DNA from: Pseudomonas taiwanensis
Lineage (GTDB): Bacteria > Pseudomonadota > Gammaproteobacteria > Pseudomonadales > Pseudomonadaceae
Direction: 5' to 3'
NCBI RefSeq assembly: GCF_013393345.1
Contig: NZ_QJRF01000066.1
Span: 186,001-250,000, forward strand
Length of the DNA: 64,000 bases
Shown in pieces: positions 1-7,368 of the stretch. A program made the position numbers and the translations under genes. Numbering within the stretch: position 1 is the stretch's first letter; every line of letters starts with the position of its first letter. The notes under the pieces were generated by a model. The model had not been told where the DNA came from. It did no database searches and saw only the letters and a program-made list of their open reading frames with translations.

Positions 1-681
1 CCGCGCATTCAGCAGGTGTTCAACCTGATCGATGAGGCCGTCGAACAAGTAGGTGCAAAGCGCGAGGCCCTGCAACTCAAGGCCCCTACCTGCGTAATGC
101 GCTGGCTTTTGCCGCGCCTGATGCGTTGGCAGGCGGAACGCCCGGACGTACCGGTGGAGCTGACCACCACCGTGCAATACGGCGTTGATTTTCGCCGTGA
201 AGAGTTCGACGCCGCGGTGATCTACGGCACACAGCCCGGCAGCGCCCAGGTCGCCCACCACCTGTTCGATGAACAGCTCACGCCCGTGTGCTCCCCGCAA
301 CTGATTAACGGCCCCGTGCCGCTCACCAGCATCGCCGACCTGGCCCTGCACACCTTGCTCCATCCCACCCGCGATGACCAGGACTGGAAAACCTGGCTGC
401 TGGCCGCTGGCGCCACCCTCGACAAACTCGGTAGTGGACACCACTTCGACACCCTCGACCTGGCCCTGTCCGTCGCGGCCCAGGGCAATGGCGTGGCCCT
501 GGGGGACTGGGCGCTGATCGGCGAGGACCTCGCTACCGGCCGGCTGGTGGCCCCCTTCGATCTCCGGGTGCCCACTGGCGGTGCCTATTTCCTGGTCTAT
601 CCGGAACGTCCCGGCGCCAGCCCACAATTGCTTGAACTGGCTGAATGGCTGATTGTCGAAGCCCACGATGAGCAGATGTAA
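1..681 (+). CDS. LysR-type transcriptional regulator, C-terminal part (5' end outside window)
   Basis: The reading frame is open from base 1 and ends with TAA at 679-681, so the start and the N-terminal helix-turn-helix lie upstream of the window. The visible 226 residues are the effector-binding (periplasmic-binding-protein-like) domain of a LysR regulator of the GcvA/AmpR type: a first strand LQLKAPTCVMRWLLPRL, then DVPVELTTT, FDAAVIYG and a late GNGVALGDWALIGEDL segment typical of the family. The ligand and target genes cannot be read. The next gene on this strand begins 213 bases downstream and need not be its target. Confidence 0.85.
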   Translation, partial: PRIQQVFNLIDEAVEQVGAKREALQLKAPTCVMRWLLPRLMRWQAERPDVPVELTTTVQYGVDFRREEFDAAVIYGTQPGSAQVAHHLFDEQLTPVCSPQLINGPVPLTSIADLALHTLLHPTRDDQDWKTWLLAAGATLDKLGSGHHFDTLDLALSVAAQGNGVALGDWALIGEDLATGRLVAPFDLRVPTGGAYFLVYPERPGASPQLLELAEWLIVEAHDEQM

Positions 682-894
682 CAGGGCACTTCAGGATCGG
701 TGCACCGCAAAAGTGCACATGCCGGCCGGCAACACCCGAGCCCATCGGGCGCGTTGATATGAGGTGTCACATGGCTTGCCCGTCGGTCGCCACACCGGGT
801 GTCCAGCCGCTCAGGCCGCCCGGACTGGCCTGTCTATACCTAACCTCGAACCTGCCGTAACGGTTCGCTCTTTCCCCTATGGGAGGAATGATCC

Positions 895-3036
895 ATGGCT
901 ACTTTCCCTGGCACTCCGGGAGACGATTTCATATTCGGCACGGAAGACGACGACCTTATCAACGGACAAGGCGGCAACGACTTCCTGCTCGGCTCCGGCG
1001 GCAATGACACCATCGACGGAGGCGACGGCAACGACGACCTCTCCGGCGACTCAGGCAACGACACGCTTCTTGGCGGCAACGACGACGACACCCTTACCGG
1101 CGGCCTTGGCGCCGATGTCCTCACCGGGGGCGGCGGCGCCGACAGCTATTTCTGGACGGTGGAAACCGGCAACGAATCCAGCTCCCTGAGCCAGGACCGC
1201 ATCACCGACTTCCAGGGCGCAGGCGTAGTCGGCGGTGACATCCTGCGGCTCTCCAGCTTCCCCAACCGTCTGGTCTTCCAGGGCGCCCGCAACGGGGTAC
1301 CCACGGTGGGAAGCAATCTCGGCTTCGGCAATAACGGCTTCACCGATGTCTTCTACGCCATCGGCGCCGCCAGCACCCTGCTGTTCGCCGACTCCAACGA
1401 CAACGGCATCTTCGACGCCACCGACTTCGCCGTGCAACTGGATGGCATCCACAACCTCGTCAGGAGCGACTTCGGCGCCACCGCCTTCGTCATTGCCGGC
1501 ACTGAAGCCGGCGAAGTGATCAATGGCACCAACGATCCCGACACCATCTTCGGCCTCGGCGGCGGCGACGTGATCAACGGCCTCGGCGGCAACGACATCG
1601 TCGATGGCGGCGCCGGCAACGACACCCTCAACGGCGGCGCGGGTATCGACCGCCTCACCGGCGGAGCCGGCAACGACATACTCAATGGCGAAGCCGACCG
1701 CGACCTCCTGATCGGCGGCGCCGGCAACGACATCCTCAACGGCGGCGCCGGCAATGACACCACCATGTCCGGTGGCGATGGCAATGACATCGTCAATGGT
1801 GGCGAAGGCAACGACACCCTCGACGGCGACAATGGCAACGACGTCCTCAACGGCGGCGTGGGCAATGACGACTTCTTCGGCGGAGACGGCAATGACCAGA
1901 TCTTCGGCGAGGACGGCAATGATGAGATCTTCGCCGGCCCCGGCAGCGACATCCTCAATGGCGGCGCCGGCAATGACCTGATCATGGGCGAAGCGGGCCA
2001 GGACACACTCACCGGTGGTGCAGGCGACGATGAGTTCGAGTTCTTCACCGGCTTCAATCCCAGCTCGCCATTCGCCACCTTCGACACCCTGACCGACTTC
2101 CAGGGCGCCGGCGCAGTGGGCGGCGACACCCTGGAGCTCAACGGAGAGTTCTTCTTCCGCGGCCAGGTCAACATCAATCCGCAACTGGGTGCCGTGCTGG
2201 TCGGCGGTGGCAACGGCGTGACCGACCTGTTCTATACCCTGCGCCAGGGCAACACCTGGCTGATCGCCGACGAGAATGACGACGGTGTGCTCGATAACCT
2301 CGACTTCACCCTGCGCCTGCAAGGCACGCACAATCTGACGCAGGACGACTTCGGCAGAAACACTGACTTCATCGTCGCCGGCACAGAAGGCAACGACGTG
2401 CTCATTGGCACCCCTGGCGATGACCGCATTTTCGGCCTGGGCGGCAATGACCAGATCTTCGGTCTGGAGGGCGCCGACTTCCTCGACGGCGGCAGTGGTG
2501 ACGACGTCATCGACAGCGGGCCGGGCTTCGACGAGCTGTTCGGTGGCACCGGCAACGACACCCTCATCGTCCAGGAATTCGCCAATGCCAACGGCGGCGA
2601 CGGTGACGACCAGTTGTTCGGCGGCGCCGATCCCTTCGGCTTCCAGACCAACCTCAACGGTGACGCCGGCAACGACACCCTGACTTCAGGTGAAGCCGGT
2701 GCAGTCATGCAGGGCGGTACGGGCGACGATGTGCTGGTGAGCAGCAGCGCCAACGACTTCATGGTGGGTGACGTCTTCTTCGAGCCACCGGCAGGGACGG
2801 ACCAGTTCAAGTTCGGCGCGATCTGGGGGCAGGACGAGATTTTCGACTTCGAAGACGGCGTCGAAAAAGTCGACCTCAGCGCCAGCGGCCAGACCTTCGC
2901 CGACCTCACCATCACGGACTTCTTCGGCAGCACCCAGATCACGGTGACCGCCGACGTCAATGGCGAGATAGGCAGCATCACCCTGACCGGCATCCCCACC
3001 GCGAACATCACCGCTGACGACTTCGTCTTCGCCTGA
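895..3036 (+). CDS. RTX-repeat calcium-binding protein, probably type I secreted
   Basis: A 713-residue, strongly acidic Gly/Asp/Asn-rich protein. Three blocks of GGxGxDxUx nonapeptide repeats lie at about residues 11-82, 209-382 and 501-625. In known RTX proteins these fold as Ca2+-binding beta rolls. Between the blocks are two related modules of about 110 residues (each with TDFQGAG.VGGD near the start and HNL..DFG..FVIAGTE near the end), pointing to internal duplication. There is no N-terminal Sec signal. The C-terminus ends in DDFVFA, as in many ABC-exporter substrates. The start has a strong GGGAGGAA ribosome site at 881-888. No protease or lipase catalytic domain and no type I secretion genes are visible nearby, so its activity is unknown. 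Confidence 0.85.
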   Translation: MATFPGTPGDDFIFGTEDDDLINGQGGNDFLLGSGGNDTIDGGDGNDDLSGDSGNDTLLGGNDDDTLTGGLGADVLTGGGGADSYFWTVETGNESSSLSQDRITDFQGAGVVGGDILRLSSFPNRLVFQGARNGVPTVGSNLGFGNNGFTDVFYAIGAASTLLFADSNDNGIFDATDFAVQLDGIHNLVRSDFGATAFVIAGTEAGEVINGTNDPDTIFGLGGGDVINGLGGNDIVDGGAGNDTLNGGAGIDRLTGGAGNDILNGEADRDLLIGGAGNDILNGGAGNDTTMSGGDGNDIVNGGEGNDTLDGDNGNDVLNGGVGNDDFFGGDGNDQIFGEDGNDEIFAGPGSDILNGGAGNDLIMGEAGQDTLTGGAGDDEFEFFTGFNPSSPFATFDTLTDFQGAGAVGGDTLELNGEFFFRGQVNINPQLGAVLVGGGNGVTDLFYTLRQGNTWLIADENDDGVLDNLDFTLRLQGTHNLTQDDFGRNTDFIVAGTEGNDVLIGTPGDDRIFGLGGNDQIFGLEGADFLDGGSGDDVIDSGPGFDELFGGTGNDTLIVQEFANANGGDGDDQLFGGADPFGFQTNLNGDAGNDTLTSGEAGAVMQGGTGDDVLVSSSANDFMVGDVFFEPPAGTDQFKFGAIWGQDEIFDFEDGVEKVDLSASGQTFADLTITDFFGSTQITVTADVNGEIGSITLTGIPTANITADDFVFA

Positions 3037-3070
3037 TGCGCGCCCAGGTCCCCTCCCCCTTCGCTTTTCT

Positions 3071-3093
3071 CCCCTCTCCCTCCGGGAGAGGGG
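3071..3093. repeat. CCCTCTCCC/GGGAGAGGG inverted repeat
   Basis: A perfect 10-base inverted repeat (3071-3080 with 3084-3093, three-base loop) lies 34 bases after the RTX gene. It is set in a pyrimidine-rich then purine-rich stretch. It resembles short dispersed repeats often seen after Pseudomonas genes and may act as a transcript-end hairpin. There is no T run after it. Confidence 0.55.
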
Positions 3094-3114
3094 CCGGGGG
3101 TGAGGGAAACAACC

Positions 3115-3135
3115 CGTGGGGGCGAATTCATTCGC
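3115..3135. repeat. Solitary REP arm of the GTGGGGGCGAATTCATTCGC family
   Basis: One arm of the repeat that occurs as a perfect inverted pair at 54046-54132. Here it is single, lying between the RTX gene and ppiC. Confidence 0.5.
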
Positions 3136-3254
3136 TAACCGGTCCGCAGAACAGGCCAATCCCCACCCCAACTGCACTCCGACCAACCAAGCACCTTGAA
3201 TCAGCAGCCAAATCCGCTAGGCTCTGCCCCCTCAATAGACGAGGAGTACCCACC

Positions 3255-3536
3255 ATGGCACGCGCCACCGCCCGCCACATCCTGGTTTCCAGCGAAGAGA
3301 AGTGCAACGAACTGAAAGCCGCTATCGAAGGCGGCGCCGATTTCGCTGAAATCGCCAAACAACACTCCACCTGCCCTTCCAGCCGCGACGGCGGCAACCT
3401 CGGCTCCTTCGGCCGCGGCCAGATGGTCAAGGAATTCGACACCGTCGTATTCAGCGCCCCGCTGAACGTCGTGCAAGGCCCGGTGAAAACCCAGTTCGGT
3501 TACCACCTGCTGGAAGTCACCAGCCGCCAGGACTGA
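3255..3536 (+). CDS. ppiC: Peptidyl-prolyl cis-trans isomerase, parvulin (PpiC type)
   Basis: A 93-residue single-domain parvulin. It catalyses cis-trans isomerisation of X-Pro bonds. It begins ATARHILVSSEE, has the family block GGNLGSFGRGQMVKEFD in the middle and ends GPVKTQFGYHLLEV. There is no signal peptide or chaperone domain, so it should be cytoplasmic, like E. coli PpiC (also about 93 residues). The ATG at 3255 was chosen because a GAGGAG site precedes it at 3240-3245 and the parvulin fold begins a few residues later. A longer open frame upstream does not resemble protein. Confidence 0.93.
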   Translation: MARATARHILVSSEEKCNELKAAIEGGADFAEIAKQHSTCPSSRDGGNLGSFGRGQMVKEFDTVVFSAPLNVVQGPVKTQFGYHLLEVTSRQD

Positions 3537-3544
3537 TGGTTCCA

Positions 3545-3568
3545 AGGCGCCGCCGCTCGGCGGCGCCT
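3545..3568 (+). terminator. Hairpin after ppiC
   Basis: Perfect 10-base GC-rich stem (AGGCGCCGCC with GGCGGCGCCT, loop GCTC) starting 8 bases after the ppiC stop codon. The following bases are C-rich rather than T-rich, so Rho-independent termination is plausible but not certain. Confidence 0.5.
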
Positions 3569-3682
3569 GCTTCCCCCCCCCCGCTCTGCCCCTTCCCAAT
3601 CTCCAATCTCCCACTTCCCTGCACGTCGCCAGCTGACGCTCAAGCGCGCCCGAACGGCAAACGACATCGAACGCAAGACACT

Positions 3683-3748
3683 TGTAGGAGCGAGCTTGCT
3701 CGCGAAGCTTCTGAGCCCGTTCTGTTCGCGAGCAAGCTCGCTCCTACA
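3683..3748. repeat. REP inverted pair (TGTAGGAGCGAG family)
   Basis: Two facing 23-base arms, TGTAGGAGCGAGCTTGCTCG at the left and its complement ending CTCGCTCCTACA at the right, separated by about 20 bases. This is the commonest dispersed palindrome in the window (also near 4634, 12792, 17433, 49635 and 62736) and is a Pseudomonas-type REP doublet. Confidence 0.9.
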
Positions 3749-3831
3749 GCAATTAGCGCACGGCCGATAGGCGACGGGTTCAGTCCTGAACTAACGTAGT
3801 TACGCCCGAAAGCATCCAAAGGAGCTTCACC

Positions 3832-4044
3832 ATGTCGGAAGACACCCAGGTAAAAGGACCGGCCTCGTACTTCCCCTCCATCGAAAAGAAATACGGACAG
3901 CCCATCACCCATTGGCTGACGCTGCTGGGAACCGTGAGCGGCAAAAAGCACATGGAGATGGTGGCCTGGCTCAAGACCGAACATGGCATGGGCCACGGAC
4001 ATGCCAATGCGCTGGTGGCGTATTACCTGGCTGCTGCGAAGTAA
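3832..4044 (+). CDS. DUF4287-family small protein
   Basis: A 70-residue soluble protein. The core YFPSIEKKYGQPITHWL followed by KKHMEMVAWLK and GHGHANALVAYYL is the DUF4287 signature, a short helical domain of unknown role. An AAAGGAG site at 3819-3825 supports the ATG at 3832. It stands alone between a REP pair and a converging gene. Confidence 0.85.
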   Translation: MSEDTQVKGPASYFPSIEKKYGQPITHWLTLLGTVSGKKHMEMVAWLKTEHGMGHGHANALVAYYLAAAK

Positions 4045-4076
4045 CGTACGGCGACGTCAGGAGTGCTAGCTCCGTT

Positions 4077-4100
4077 GCTGGTCGGCAAATGCCGGCCAGC
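4077..4100. terminator. Possible bidirectional hairpin between converging genes
   Basis: An 11-base stem (GCTGGTCGGCA with TGCCGGCCAGC, one G-T pair, two-base loop) lies between the stop of the DUF4287 gene and the stop of the opposing gene at 4117. There is no clear T tract on either side. Confidence 0.35.
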
Positions 4101-4116
4101 CGTTCAGGTACCTTGC

Positions 4117-4482
4117 TCAATACCCCCCGATATCCGATCCGATGAATATCCCCAGCCTCGGGTCGTAGTACTGAATCACGATCCGCGGACTGCCGTAGCG
4201 TTGGTAGTAATAGGGGCGTTCGCCCGAGTAATAGCCGCCGTAGTAGCGCGGTGCATAGATCACGCGCGGGCCGTGGTTGTAGTAGCCGCGGTGGCGGTAG
4301 TAGTGCTTGTGGCCATAGCCGTGGCGATAGCCCTTGAAGTGCTTGCCACCGCCGTGGCCGCCGCCATTCCAGGCAAGCAGGGTTTCGCCGGAACTGCTGG
4401 AGGTTGGCCAGGGTTGCTGCGCGAGGGCCAGCCCGCTGGCCGCGCAGGCCAGGAAGAAGACGAACGGTTTGAGGATACGCAT
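4117..4482 (-). CDS. Exported Gly/His/Tyr-rich small protein of unknown function
   Basis: A 121-residue protein with an N-terminal signal peptide (MRILKPFVFFLACAASGLALA, probable cleavage after ALA). The mature part is rich in Gly, His, Tyr and Arg (repeated HYYRHRGYYNHG-like and RYYGGYYSGERPYYY stretches). It ends with IVIQYYDPRLGIFIGSDIGGY. An AGGAGG site precedes the start codon. Similar low-complexity exported proteins are common in Pseudomonas. The composition could suit metal binding or envelope association, but nothing identifies a function. Confidence 0.65.
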   Translation of the reverse strand: MRILKPFVFFLACAASGLALAQQPWPTSSSSGETLLAWNGGGHGGGKHFKGYRHGYGHKHYYRHRGYYNHGPRVIYAPRYYGGYYSGERPYYYQRYGSPRIVIQYYDPRLGIFIGSDIGGY

Positions 4483-4633
4483 GGCGAGCCCTCCTGCATG
4501 GTCCCCCCAGCCTTTACCCCCGCCAGATCAGTATAGTTTTTGATCAGTTGTTAACCTGATTCCGGGCTGCCATGCGTCGGCGTGGCCAGGTCTTGGCGAC
4601 GTGCGGTGAAGGCCTTTTCACGCCTCGCCGCCC

Positions 4634-4696
4634 TGTAGGAGCGAGCTTGCTCGCGAACCTCCGAGCCGACCTTTCGCGAGCAAGCTCGCTCCTACA
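4634..4696. repeat. REP inverted pair (TGTAGGAGCGAG family)
   Basis: Two intact facing arms. The right arm ends 10 bases beyond the stop codon of the minus-strand gene at 4706, so it also lies in that transcript's 3' region. Confidence 0.9.
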
Positions 4697-4705
4697 CAAA
4701 AGCGC

Positions 4706-5134
4706 CTACAGCCGGGACCAGGCGTGTGCGGTTCCGATCAGGTACAACCCGCCGAGCCCCAGGCAGGCGGCCGAACTGACGATCCAGAAGCGGGCGCCGT
4801 TGTAGCCGGGTCTGAACCGGGCAAGGGCCAGGCCTGCCACCCCACGCAACAGCAGGACGGCGGTTATCGCGGCCAATACGAAACGGGCAGCCGGCAGGGC
4901 CGAGAACAGGCCGGCGCCAGCCAGTGCGTACAGTGCCCAGATCACGAGCATGAGGGTGATCGCGCTGGTGATCAGCGCCGGCTTCCGACGGCCCTCGCGT
5001 GACCAGCGGACGATCCGTTCGCCGGCGCCCATGGCGTCGTACCAGGCTGGACCGAGAGAGATGCAAGCGACATGCAGCGCGGCAGCGAGAAACGTGCCCG
5101 AAGCAGCCAACAGCAACCAACCATTGCTTTCCAT
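4706..5134 (-). CDS. DUF3995-like small integral membrane protein
   Basis: A 142-residue protein with four predicted membrane segments (residues about 5-28, 53-74, 78-100, 113-135). It carries the motif HVACISLGPAWYDAMGAGE after the first helix, typical of the DUF3995 family, whose function is unknown. The open frame extends 36 codons further upstream, but the ATG at 5134 has a GGAGG site (reverse strand, about 5142-5146) and starts directly before the first membrane segment, so I chose it. Confidence 0.75.
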   Translation of the reverse strand: MESNGWLLLAASGTFLAAALHVACISLGPAWYDAMGAGERIVRWSREGRRKPALITSAITLMLVIWALYALAGAGLFSALPAARFVLAAITAVLLLRGVAGLALARFRPGYNGARFWIVSSAACLGLGGLYLIGTAHAWSRL

Positions 5135-5684
5135 AGAGAGCCTCCGGAATCGAAACCTGATGTTGGCGGTGCACCGAGAAGCGGGCAATGCGGTGGAAGA
5201 GCACAGAACTCGGATCGATGGGCCCCTTCGCTGGCCCCACATCTTGCAAATTAACCGAACAACATGACATATCAGCCATTAGATGACCGAACAACCAGCT
5301 ACCGCTCATCAAAATTCCGCATTGTCCACATGGACTTCATGGCTATCGGAAACCACCGGTTTAGAGGCGATCTCTCACTTTTTGCGAGCCTTTATAACCA
5401 TCACCCGCACTGCCGCCGGTCGGACTTTTGATCGTTTTTTGATCAAAATCCGCAGGTTGCGATTATTATGCCCCGGCGATCAGGACGCGCCCTGACATCA
5501 ACACCACTGATTAGCGCACCTGACTTCGACGCAGAAATCCTGAATAACTCACAGTGCATGAGTTCATGCACCGGGGATTCTTCGTCCCCAAAAAAAGTTC
5601 GCGGTCACGGCGAACCGAGATATCCACAATTCCAATGCCGCTGTTGCATCAGTACAGCGCCCAATTGTTAGAAAGAGGTAAACC
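5135..5684. other. 550-base intergenic region, lower GC, no convincing gene
   Basis: It separates two divergent genes. The middle (about 5260-5640) is visibly more A/T-rich than the surroundings. Short open frames here (for example 5283-5495) lack family features and a good ribosome site. A perfect 8-base inverted repeat, TTTTGATC and GATCAAAA separated by seven bases, lies at 5426-5448. The spacing does not fit an Anr/FNR site (TTGAT-N4-ATCAA). Promoters for both flanking genes must be here, but none stands out. Confidence 0.5.
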
Positions 5685-6347
5685 ATGGAGCTTTTTCATC
5701 TTGTTGCTTCCCTGTTCCAACAGCCGGCAACCATGGAGCTGACTCGCATGGGCGTCGTCTACGCCCACCTCATCGCTTGCTGCGTGGCTATCGGCCTGGT
5801 CCTGACCAGCGATATCGCCATGGTCAAGCAACTGTTCCAGGGCCGCGATTCCACCGAGGCCGATAAAGAACATCTGCATGCGCTGAAGAAGACCGTACTG
5901 CTCGCCCTGGCGGCACTCTGGGTGACCGGTATCGGCATCCTCGCGCTGGATTACTCGCAGAAAGGTGCGATGTACTTCCTCAACCCGAAACTCCAGGCCA
6001 AGATCCTTGTGGTCGCCCTGCTGACCCTCAATGGCTGGGTACTGCACAGCGTGGTAATGCCTGCGATGGACAAGGCCGGCAGCCTGCTGAAGATGGACAT
6101 CAACGCCCGTAGCCTCGCGCTGTTCTCGGGTGTCGTTTCCGGGGTGTCCTGGTTCTACGGCGCGATGCTGGGTATCGCCCGTCCGCTGAGCTGGAAATAC
6201 TCCCTGGGCGAAATCATGGTCGCCTACCCGGTACTCATCTGCCTCGGCTTCGTTGCGATGACCCTGCTGGTGAAGTGGGCCGCCAACCGGACCCCGGCCC
6301 AGGCCAAGGTTCCTGCTGGAATGACCCCCGCGCTCGCTACCTGCTGA
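5685..6347 (+). CDS. Five-helix integral membrane protein, unknown function
   Basis: A 220-residue protein with five predicted membrane segments (residues about 22-44, 69-91, 104-126, 141-165, 178-200). A charged cytoplasmic-looking loop (QGRDSTEADKEHLHALKK) sits after the first. Conserved-looking His and Met residues in the helices (YAHLIACC, LHSVVMPAM) recall CopD/DUF2214-type haem or metal membrane proteins, but I do not recognise the family firmly. The ATG at 5685 follows AGAGG. An in-frame ATG at 5733 is an alternative. A strong terminator follows. Confidence 0.7.
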   Translation: MELFHLVASLFQQPATMELTRMGVVYAHLIACCVAIGLVLTSDIAMVKQLFQGRDSTEADKEHLHALKKTVLLALAALWVTGIGILALDYSQKGAMYFLNPKLQAKILVVALLTLNGWVLHSVVMPAMDKAGSLLKMDINARSLALFSGVVSGVSWFYGAMLGIARPLSWKYSLGEIMVAYPVLICLGFVAMTLLVKWAANRTPAQAKVPAGMTPALATC

Positions 6348-6381
6348 GCGTGGGCGGGCAAGGACGCCCGACCTTATTGAG

Positions 6382-6420
6382 AAAAGCCGCAGGGGCCTAT
6401 GAGGCCCCTGCGGCTTTTTC
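6382..6420. terminator. Rho-independent terminator, probably bidirectional
   Basis: A long stem (AAAAGCCGCAGGGGCC with GGCCCCTGCGGCTTTT) with a short loop, flanked by A and T runs. It lies 35 bases after the membrane protein gene and 39 bases from the end of the opposing gene at 6459, so it can serve both strands. Confidence 0.9.
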
Positions 6421-6458
6421 GTTGTAACGATTTGATCGGCAGAAGCCCATTTACGCGA

Positions 6459-7355
6459 TTAAGAGTCCGGCGTGTCGTCGGTTTTGACCTCATCCCAGCT
6501 GCTGTCCGGATCGAAGATCTTCATGGCCTTGGCGATCTTCTCGCTGTCGCGGCCCAGGTCCTTCTGAAACACCTGGCCCTCGTGGCTGATCATGAAGCTC
6601 ATCACGCCGCTGTCGCCGTACTGGGCGGGCCAGGCGACCAGGGCGAAGCCGCGGCTCATGGCCTTGCCGAGCATGTAGCCGTAGGCGCCACCGGGGGCCG
6701 ACGGCCCTTGGGCGGTGAGGATGCGGAAGTGGTAGCCGTGCCAGTCGTCACCCTTGGTCTGGCCACCGAAGAGCGGGCCGAGCGGACTCTCCTCGGTACC
6801 GTCTTCATCGGCCCAGTAAAGGCCGTCGTGCTGGCCATCGCTGCTGATGAACTTCTGGGCGTACTCGAGGATGCCGTCACCATTGCGATCGACCTCGGCG
6901 TAGTCCATCTGTGCATCGTGATACGCCTCCGCCGCCTCGATGGCCGACAGCTCATTGCGACCGATGCGGCGCAGGCGAATTTCCTCGCCGCCGGCCTTGG
7001 CGTCGAAGCTCCAGCCTTCCTTGCCCTGGACGATTGGGATCGGCAGGGTCCAGGGGTCATTACCGACGACGACATGGGCGCGGCCCTTGGTGGCGGTGTC
7101 GATGCTGTGCTTTTCCCGGTAGTAGGCGATGAAGGCATCGACATCCTTGCGTTCGATGCCCTTGGTGGGGATGTACTCCTGCCAGTTGGCCCCCAGCAAC
7201 GCAGCCAGGCGATTGGCATCGGCCTTTTCGGTTCCGAGGGCGGCGACGAAGGCATCGGCTGCGGCGTCCGGAGTCTTGAAGCGCTCGATTGCGCCGGCGC
7301 CCATGGCGCAGGCGGCGAGCGACAGCAGGGCGAAGATGCGGATTGCGCGATTCAT
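6459..7355 (-). CDS. DUF2950-family periplasmic protein
   Basis: A 298-residue protein with a signal peptide (MNRAIRIFALLSLAACAMGAGA; AAC could also be a lipobox). It has the DUF2950 pattern: an early FKTPDAAADAFVAAL, a central DGLYWADEDGTEESPLGPL, the HGYHFRILTAQG segment and a late GVMSFMISHEGQVFQKDLG. Function is unknown. The ATG at 7355 was preferred over upstream in-frame starts because it opens the signal peptide and follows the upstream DUF3300 gene by 13 bases. The two families are commonly paired, so they probably form one operon. Confidence 0.85.
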   Translation of the reverse strand: MNRAIRIFALLSLAACAMGAGAIERFKTPDAAADAFVAALGTEKADANRLAALLGANWQEYIPTKGIERKDVDAFIAYYREKHSIDTATKGRAHVVVGNDPWTLPIPIVQGKEGWSFDAKAGGEEIRLRRIGRNELSAIEAAEAYHDAQMDYAEVDRNGDGILEYAQKFISSDGQHDGLYWADEDGTEESPLGPLFGGQTKGDDWHGYHFRILTAQGPSAPGGAYGYMLGKAMSRGFALVAWPAQYGDSGVMSFMISHEGQVFQKDLGRDSEKIAKAMKIFDPDSSWDEVKTDDTPDS

Positions 7356-7368
7356 GTGCTGTCTCCTT

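Noticed and set aside
925-2770. Regular DNA repeats that could suggest a CRISPR array
   Set aside because: They are the codons of RTX nonapeptides, in frame and degenerate, without constant spacers.
5426-5448. Anr/FNR box
   Set aside because: Half-sites TTGAT and ATCAA are nine bases apart instead of four.
5283-5495. 70-codon frame in the intergene at 5.3 kb
   Set aside because: No ribosome site, no family features. It covers the inverted repeat at 5426.
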